The position numbers were made by a program, and so were the translations under genes. The notes beneath the pieces were generated by a model. That model was not told the origin of the DNA. It made no database searches and saw nothing but the letters and a program-made list of their open reading frames with translations. Positions 57,995 through 64,000 of a stretch of DNA of 64,000 nucleotides are shown here, piece by piece. Position 1 is the first letter of the stretch. Each line of letters begins with the position of its first letter. Location: positions 35,964,484-36,028,483 of the forward strand of contig CM062291.1 of the NCBI GenBank assembly GCA_031216915.1. The letters are read 5' to 3'. This DNA is from Pictodentalium vernedei. Lineage: Eukaryota; Mollusca; Scaphopoda; Dentaliida; Dentaliidae.

Positions 57995-58075
57995 ATATCG
58001 TTCCCTGAGTTCAACAAGGAGCCATCTGCAATGCTAAAGCATTGCAGATGGCGCCTTGTTGCACTCAAGGGACAA
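57995..58075. repeat. Harbinger-type hairpin core
   Basis: Arms GCCATCTGCAATGC and GCATTGCAGATGGC around TAAA, with outer TTCAACAAGG/CCTTGTTGCACTCAAGGG. This is a relative of the hairpin in the Harbinger-like MITEs; clear ends were not found. Confidence 0.65.
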
Positions 58076-58510
58076 TATACATATCAAATAAATGTGATTC
58101 CTGACCGATTTTGTAAAATTTTGTGTATGTGGGGAGAGTTATCTTAAGACTTCTTTTCTCTGAGGTTATATGTAAACTGAATTTAAATACGTTTCAAGGG
58201 AAGAGATGGAAAATCAAGTTCTTATCAAGGCTAGAAACAATTTCAAGCACTTTTCTAGGAAGTGGTAAAAATTCAAAGACTTTTCATGTGAGTAGGCACC
58301 TTGCACCGGAGCATTTACTATTAAAAGCAATTATTCATTCCACTTTAGCTCATTTGAAGACATCATCATCCACGTTTCACGGAACCACACCCATATCTTA
58401 CAACCGACTGGATGTCGACACCTCTTTGTCCGAGATGACCCGAAGAGTGGTAAGAGCATTTACTCTTGGAAGCAACTGTTCTCATTGCTCTTCCGCTCAA
58501 TCGACTAATT

Positions 58511-58917
58511 TATTTATTTATTTATTTATTTATTGGTGTTTAAGGTCACATACTTATGCACAATGGCTAATAGTGACCGCAACAGTGACAGTTTTACGGG
58601 CGGAGGAAGCCGGAGTACCCGGATAGAACCACCGAGCATCGACGAGCAACTGTCAGATCCTCAACATTCTAACTTTGTTCAAGCTCCGCTCAATCAGGGC
58701 TACAGCGGTTGAAGACATGTGTACTATTGGCGTGCTGTACGCCTTAGTACACGGCGTCTTCGTGCCCCCCCCCCCCCCCCCCCCATGTAGGCAAACGGGA
58801 TAAAGTGCCTTTCCCAAGGACACAACGCGGGTCGTCCCGGACGGGGATCGAACTCGGGACCTCTAGCATAGAAGTCCAACAGTCTACCACTGAGCCACCG
58901 CGCCCCCCCCCCCCCCC
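58511..58917 (-). mobile_element. tRNA-derived SINE, no MITE in its TTAA site
   Basis: 12-bp duplication AATCGACTAATT (58499-58510, 58918-58929). Head GGTGGCTCAGTGGTAGAC and GAGTTCGATCCCC. Tail (TTTA)n, then GGTGTTTAAGGTCAC with the TTAA site uninterrupted. Confidence 0.94.
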
Positions 58918-58929
58918 AATCGACTAATT

Positions 58930-60143
58930 AGAAACCACATGTACCCACCAAAGGGAGATAACTGCATATAACAAGAAGTAGTTGAATGGAGCAGCTTATT
59001 TGTCGGAACCAGAGATAACTCGGACTAGATAGATTGCTAGGGTTCGAGTAGTTAGAACAGGGTAGGTAATAAGTAGTAAACGAGGATTGTGAAGGAATCC
59101 GAAATAGATAAAGAGTTGTCGGGTTGCGTGTGCTAATTAGTCATAATCCAGTTCAATCGAACATACCTTATAGCACTACGTGATACTGATAACAGCAGGA
59201 TTCTGGAAGAATCCGAATGAAACAAAATCCATTTCGACACTTTTCGGGTCATTTTTGGTGATTTGGAGAAAAGTGTCGGGCTGTTTGTGGTAATTAGATC
59301 TACTCCCACTACATTGAACGCTTCTTTTAGGGGCATATTGGTCCTATAGTACTACATGCTACTCTTATAAAGAGGATTATGGGTTCGATACTTTTGAATG
59401 ATTTATGGCAGAACACATCCCCGTTCTATTAGGGAACTTCCAGTAACATAGCAACCTTGTGCCACCATTGAAACCAAGATGTCGACATCCAGTAAACAAA
59501 ATGGACGACAGAAATACCCGTCACAATAACAACAAGCATTCCATATTCACTCTGACTCCACGTATCACCACTGTGATGACACCACGACATGGCTGTAATG
59601 ACAACCCAACATGACGTTGCTGGCCACGCAACTACGACATCACATATAAGTTCCACAATGAAATCCATCCAGAAGGGGTCGACCTGTCCCTCCCCAGTCC
59701 TACTACAACTGTTGCCAAGTTATAACTTAGTAATTTGTAGGTCTTCTGCACAAATGTCCATTACTTTGTGCATGTCGTATGTAGCATTTAAGCATCTGTC
59801 CTTCTACTGGTGCATCCATCATTCGCTGACTTCGGTACAGATGGATGAGATTTTATTGGATTGTGGGCAAGTAAATATATGCAATCAACAAACTCAAAAG
59901 TCTTCACTTCTGTTTATAGACAGGTCGAAAAATCCGAAAACAACCGTAAAAAAAACACTAGAGGCATTTTTATGTAAAAAGTTGTTTCTCAGGCCAGTGC
60001 CATTATGTTTGATGTACTTGATGTACCTTATCTGTTCTTAAAAGTTTTTTTGTTTCTCACAGGCTGGTGTTCAATGGCTTACTGGTGCTTCCCACCCCAA
60101 ACTGGCGGAGGATGTGTTTTAAAAAATGCATGCGTGCGGGCAG
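58930..60143. other. Diverged repeat region, no gene seen
   Basis: Two internal copies of the GGATTCTGGAAGAATCCGAA block (near 59090 and 59205) and relatives of 54960-55260. The 150-residue plus-strand frame at 59589-60041 has no recognisable features. Confidence 0.55.
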
Positions 60144-60710
60144 TAGAGCTGTAGGTTTTTAAATTTCTTGTTCGGTTTCGGTTTTGGTTTTTTAGGTGGA
60201 GTAGAACCTCGGTTCGGTTCGGTTTTCGGTTTGTTCATGAGGCCAAGTAAAATTCAATAAAACTCATTCTTATGTCCGGAGTCATAACTGAATGGTAGTG
60301 AAATTGAGTGAAACTCAATGAATGCCCGAAATAAGCTATAATACATGAAGAATCAGGAAGGCCAATATAATAATTACCTAAATATACAGAACTTTTATTG
60401 TGCTTGGCCATTTTTCGAGGACTGACACCTACACGCAACTTGAGGAAAGCTGCAAACACAACTACACTGAAATGTCGGAAATTCACTGAATGTTGCCTTC
60501 CCAGAGTAGTGAGAGTACCCAGACACTGCCATCGGCAGTGTCTGGGTACTCTCACTACTCTGGGATGGCTACATTCTGTGAATTTCTGCAGCAAGAGAGT
60601 ATTTTTAAAAAAAACGAAAAACCTTAGATTACGGGATGTCGACGGTTTCGGTTTCGGTTTTTTAAAAAAACTAAAAACCTCGGTTCGGTTTCGGTTAACC
60701 TACAGCTCTA
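60144..60710. mobile_element. hAT MITE, 567 bp, GGTTCGGTTTCGG-rich
   Basis: Exact duplication GCGGGCAG (60136-60143, 60711-60718); both tips TAGAGCTGTAGGTT. Palindrome near 60470-60585 (ACCCAGACACTGCC/GGCAGTGTCTGGGT). Confidence 0.93.
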
Positions 60711-60719
60711 GCGGGCAGT

Positions 60720-60960
60720 TTTTTTTATTATATTCTTGTAAAACTTTTACATGTTTTTCTTTTCCCTCAGAAGTCTATATACTTGGATTGCTTTGCGTTT
60801 TTGGCATTATAATATACAGAATAACGTGGGCGGCGGTGTACTTTATCCATGTTACTATCTTACGAAATTTATCTGATATAAACCAATTAACCTTTTCTTT
60901 AAGTTTGGAACGGGAATAAGAAGAAAGCATACGATAGCGAAAATGACCGTACAGGAGAAA
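60720..60960 (-). repeat. Degenerate Harbinger-like MITE remnant
   Basis: ATAATATACAGAATAACGTG and GGCGGTGTACTTTATCC match the ACAGAATAGCATGGGTGGTG region of the family, with other parts much changed. The partner piece lies left of the hAT at 60144 (TTTCTCAGGCC, GCATGCGTGCGGGCAG). Confidence 0.55.
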
Positions 60961-61543
60961 CAATTGGTTTTTAACCATTTCCAGTCTAACAAACTCTGAT
61001 ATCGTGTAGGGATGCGGATCGGACCGGACCGCCAGTTGTGGTCCGGTCCAGGAGGGGGAGGGGGGTACAGCCCGGTCCGGTCCAACCCTAGGTGGTCCGA
61101 TATTCTTGCCTGGACCGGTTCCGGACCGGTCCAATCATTATAAAATACCTTAAATGAAGTGAAATGTGTCAAAATCTTACTTTTGGTAATACCAAATTAA
61201 GATTTTAACACATCTGCTTTAGTAAGATATTTCATAATGATTGAATTAGTTTACGCGCTTGTGTTAAAGAAAGCTTGGAAACTCTGGGCATGTTATATAA
61301 TACATTGTATGCACATCGTGGAAATGTGTAGTGTATTTTGAAATATTTTCTCATATCCATCATTATAGAGAAGTTTGATTGAGAACAAACATGCATACAA
61401 CTTGTTACCGTGACTCATTGTGGAGTCTTTAATTCACGTTTCCCCCCTGTCCTGCACATGTTATATGTCATATAGCGGAAACGTGAACTACAGACTAAAT
61501 GTTATTAGTGCTGAAAGACTTGAAGCATTTGCACTATCTATCT

Positions 61544-61783
61544 TGAACCCTTTACCCAACGCATCCGCCCGCGTAATATGCAAATCCAACAGCTGAAAAA
61601 ATATTATTTTTCGAACGATTTCAACAAAACCATATCATGTGACCCCTCTTTGGAACGAGCTCGTTGAGCTCGTTCCAAAGAGGGGTCACATGATATGGTT
61701 TTGTTGAAATTGTTTGAAAAAATTTAAAATATGATATTTAAAATAATAAATTTTGAAATCGTCTGCGTTGGGTAAAGGGTTAA
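61544..61783 (-). mobile_element. TTAA MITE A
   Basis: TGAA at the left and TTAA at the right. Hairpin CCTCTTTGGAACGAGCTCG/CGAGCTCGTTCCAAAGAGG. A hAT inserted directly at its right end used GTTAAGTT as target. Confidence 0.92.
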
Positions 61784-61786
61784 GTT

Positions 61787-62331
61787 TAGAGCTGTCACGA
61801 TTAATCGATTAATCGACTGTTGATCGGTCACGGCGAAATCGATTAGTATTTTTCATTGTCGAATAATCGGTAAATTGTATCCCGTTTTAGACGTTTAATA
61901 ATTAAAAGAAAATTTGATGAAAAAACTATTGTTTTTAAAGGTAAAGAGTTAAGAACATCGATGTTAAACCCCAAGATGCTGTTGGAAGCAATTGTCTTCT
62001 AGGTACATTCATCAAAGCTTTGATGTTCTGAACTTTTGAACCGTCAGTGTAATAATCAAGACCGGTCGGCAGTTGCGAAGTTCGCAACTGCCGACCCGTC
62101 TTGATTATTGCACTGACAGTTCAAAAGTTCAGAACATCAAAGCTTTGAATGCACCTAAAAAGGATCGTCTTCGTTGTTTCCTTGAGGTAGGTCAACTGAC
62201 TTGAACTTCATTTTCATCGACTCCAAAGAGAGGGAGAGGAGGGGGGGGGGGGGTGTCATTTAGGTACGATTAATCGTCGATTATTTGCGACGATTAATCG
62301 ATTCCTAAATTGAAAAATCGTGACAGCCCTA
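61787..62331. mobile_element. hAT MITE, 545 bp, TTAATCGATT type
   Basis: Exact duplication GTTAAGTT (61779-61786, 62332-62339); tips TAGAGCTGTCACGATT and TAGGGCTGTCACGATT. Long palindrome 62000-62150, centre TTGCGAAGTTCGCAA. Confidence 0.93.
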
Positions 62332-63245
62332 GTTAAGTTCTTAACAAATCATATACTATATGACATATAGTATATGATTGGGTTAAGAATGTAAAGAAAG
62401 ATCGTAAAAATGCTCTTTCAGCACAAAAACGTTTTGTTCTTAGCATTGGCACCTGACATATTCCAGATAGATTGGTCAATTTCCGGCATGCAGGTGTGCG
62501 TACCGGTATTCGGTATTGGATTTAGTGACTTGGGAGTTAGATATTGCCAACTATAGGCTATATCGCGATTTGCAACCTATCTTCAGTACATTGAAATGTA
62601 TATGAGCCTATGAGAGTTAGTTGACAACTTAACATGGTAATTCCTAATTCGCTATCTTGTCTGACATCAGTCATTGTCACTAGCAACATGCATACCATTA
62701 CCCATTGGAATTACGAAACCACTTATACAACTACCATGTTCTCGACATTTTGGCCTTTTTCTGACACATTGAGTGGTACCCAAATTACCCAATGTGTCAG
62801 ACTTTGGCCCAAATGTCGAGAACATGGTAACTGTATAAGCGGTTTCGTAATTTCAGTTATTGTCATTTCAGAGATCAAAGGTTACAGAGGATATTTCTGT
62901 AAAACGCTTATTCGTTTCGTCAAGGATCGTTGTTTTTGTCCTGGATGCAAGCTGTTAAGTTAGAGAAGATGGCTGTATGAAACGCGTTTTAGAAAGTGTC
63001 CCGCTAAACATCTAACTTCTAAAGCGGCAATGTCTGACTTTATAAAACAGCTTATTATAAATGATAACCCCAGTGCTAAAGCTAGACATACATCAATGTA
63101 TTAAAGTCTGCGAACCGGTCCAGTACCGGATCGCTATGTGTGGACCCGCCACAGCGGTCCATTGAGGGCGGTCCGGTCCGTCCACGGTCCGGCGCTTGAC
63201 CGCAGACCGTATCGGTTTATTTGCAGTCCGGTCCGGTCCGAATCC

Positions 63246-63489
63246 TTAACCCTTCACCCAACGTAACGGCCAAAACCGGCCAGCACCATTCACAAAAATC
63301 ACCAATTAATTTTTATTATTTTTTTCATTATTTTGTCTCAAAAACATAGGTTATGACTCCTCTTTGGAACGAGCTCGTTCCAATGAGGTGTAATAACCTA
63401 TGTTTTTGAGACAAAAAATGAAAAGAATTAGTTATTCAAGAATTTTGTTTGCAAGTGTCGTCTGCTTTTCATGTTAGGTAAAGGGTGTG
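63246..63489 (+). mobile_element. TTAA MITE B with a lost right TTAA
   Basis: TTAA at the left; TGTG where the right TTAA should be. B-type arms (AACGGCCAAAACCGGCC, CAAGTGTCGTCTGC). Hairpin arms mismatch at one step (CTCTTTGG against CCAATGAG). Confidence 0.88.
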
Positions 63490-63745
63490 TGCATTGTATG
63501 AGGGGTTAGTAACACATGCAACATGACCAGGGGGTATGGAAGCAAAACAATGGGGCAAACAATGTGGAAGAGAACTCGGAAAATGGTGGAACTGTCATTG
63601 AAAACCTTTTAAAAATTAGATATCAGACGAGATTCACAGAGAGGCGAATATTGCTGAAATGATATTCCCCGTCCAATAGAATGTCTGCCTAACAGAATGG
63701 GAATAGATTGAAGATATGACCAGAATTAGATGCGATATTTTTAAC

Positions 63746-63919
63746 CTGTACCAAAGATCCAACTTGTGAGAAAAACATCTGCACCCTTCCATACTTGAGA
63801 GAGAATTTTTCAACTGCTATCTGTGATTTTCCATCTGCCGAAGCAACCCGAATGCACCGTCTTCCATTGTGTTCGAGATATATGACCTTGGGGTTCTGGA
63901 GTTGATATTCCTCTATTGA
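63746..63919 (-). CDS. Exon of an unrecognised gene
   Basis: A 58-codon open stretch with a clear acceptor (CTTATTTCAG|TCA) and codon use and residue composition typical of real protein. It begins SIEEYQLQNPKVIYLEHNG, then GRRCIRVASADGKSQIAVE, and ends near FFSQVGSLVQ. The donor is either CAG|GTTAAA at 63745 or TTG|GTACAG six bases earlier; neither is a strong consensus, and both leave phase 0. I do not recognise the family; the alternating hydrophobic pattern suggests a beta-rich domain. It lies about 10.8 kb upstream of the UBR5 start on the same strand, so it belongs to another gene or, less likely, to a mobile-element protein. No partner exon was found between 53 and 63.7 kb. A Harbinger-like hairpin remnant begins directly upstream (63926). 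Confidence 0.6.
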
Positions 63920-63925
63920 CTGAAA

Positions 63926-64000
63926 TAAGGCGCCACCTGTAATGCTTTAGCTTCTGCATTGCAAGTGGCGCCTTGTTGCAACCAAGGGAAGAAATATTAA
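63926..64000. repeat. Harbinger-type hairpin at the right edge
   Basis: GGCGCCACCTGTAATGC and GCATTGCAAGTGGCGCC form arms around a 10-base loop, followed by TTGTTGCAACCAAGGGA. Cut by the end of the window. Confidence 0.65.

Larger units (their letters stand above)
61016..63245. mobile_element. Possible larger hAT with GGTCCGGTCC ends
   Basis: AGGGATGCGGATCGGACCGG at the left and CCGGTCCGGTCCGAATCCTT at the right look like one pair of termini enclosing other elements. No target duplication was found; a TTAA MITE abuts the right end. A palindrome near 62707-62860 (ATGTTCTCGACATTT) may be its centre. Confidence 0.5.

Noticed and set aside
59589..60041. 150-residue plus-strand frame
   Set aside because: No recognisable domain; composition is like the surrounding non-coding repeats, and its end overlaps a Harbinger-like remnant.

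Overview
The window is eukaryotic genomic DNA, about 64% A+T by eye, with no bacterial gene organisation. It looks like a marine invertebrate, most likely a mollusc or other lophotrochozoan. The clues are a V-core tRNA-derived SINE, several tandem repeat elements ending in (GGACGGACAGA)-type tails or opening with AACAAGAGGCCCC-like and AAGGGCAATAACTC-like ends, and a very dense load of small DNA transposons. The species cannot be named from this.

One host gene is readable. Four exons on the minus strand (52945-52884, 37475-37349, 26124-26048, 16600-16472) join in phase at consensus splice sites and encode the first 131 residues of the HECT-type ubiquitin ligase UBR5 (Drosophila hyd). Introns 1-3 are about 15.4, 11.2 and 9.4 kb; intron 4 runs off the left edge. 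A further good minus-strand exon of an unrecognised gene sits at 63919-63746, upstream of UBR5. Everything else supported is mobile or repeat DNA.

Mobile DNA by type: (1) about 21 TTAA-flanked piggyBac-like MITEs with tips CCCTTTACCYAACG, in two subfamilies, A and B, that share tips and a central hairpin but not the stems between; (2) some 18 hAT-like elements, many with exact 8-bp target duplications; (3) Harbinger-like MITEs with TWA duplications; (4) Tc1, pogo-like and other TA-flanked elements, including one broken Tc1 transposase; (5) a decayed DIRS-like retrotransposon with gag-like and tyrosine-recombinase remnants but no reverse transcriptase found; (6) a 647-bp foldback with a 9-bp duplication; (7) SINEs and one LINE fragment; (8) satellites, including a 66-bp array and a 156-bp array carrying five perfect oestrogen-response-element palindromes.

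Region by region: 1-16471 is UBR5 intron 4, with a tandem duplication, a 66-bp satellite broken by hAT elements, and the ERE array. 16601-26047 is intron 3 with nested hAT elements. 26125-37348 is intron 2, dominated by a five-layer nest (pogo-like < Tc1 < hAT < TTAA MITE < DIRS). 37476-52883 is intron 1, with inverted copies of elements also found in intron 3. 52946-64000 lies upstream of the UBR5 start and holds an array-ended element, zinc-finger protein remnants, a SINE, and more hAT and TTAA elements.

The most striking pattern is that almost every small element, whatever its transposase class, has a near-perfect palindrome at its centre, and that the two arms change together between copies.
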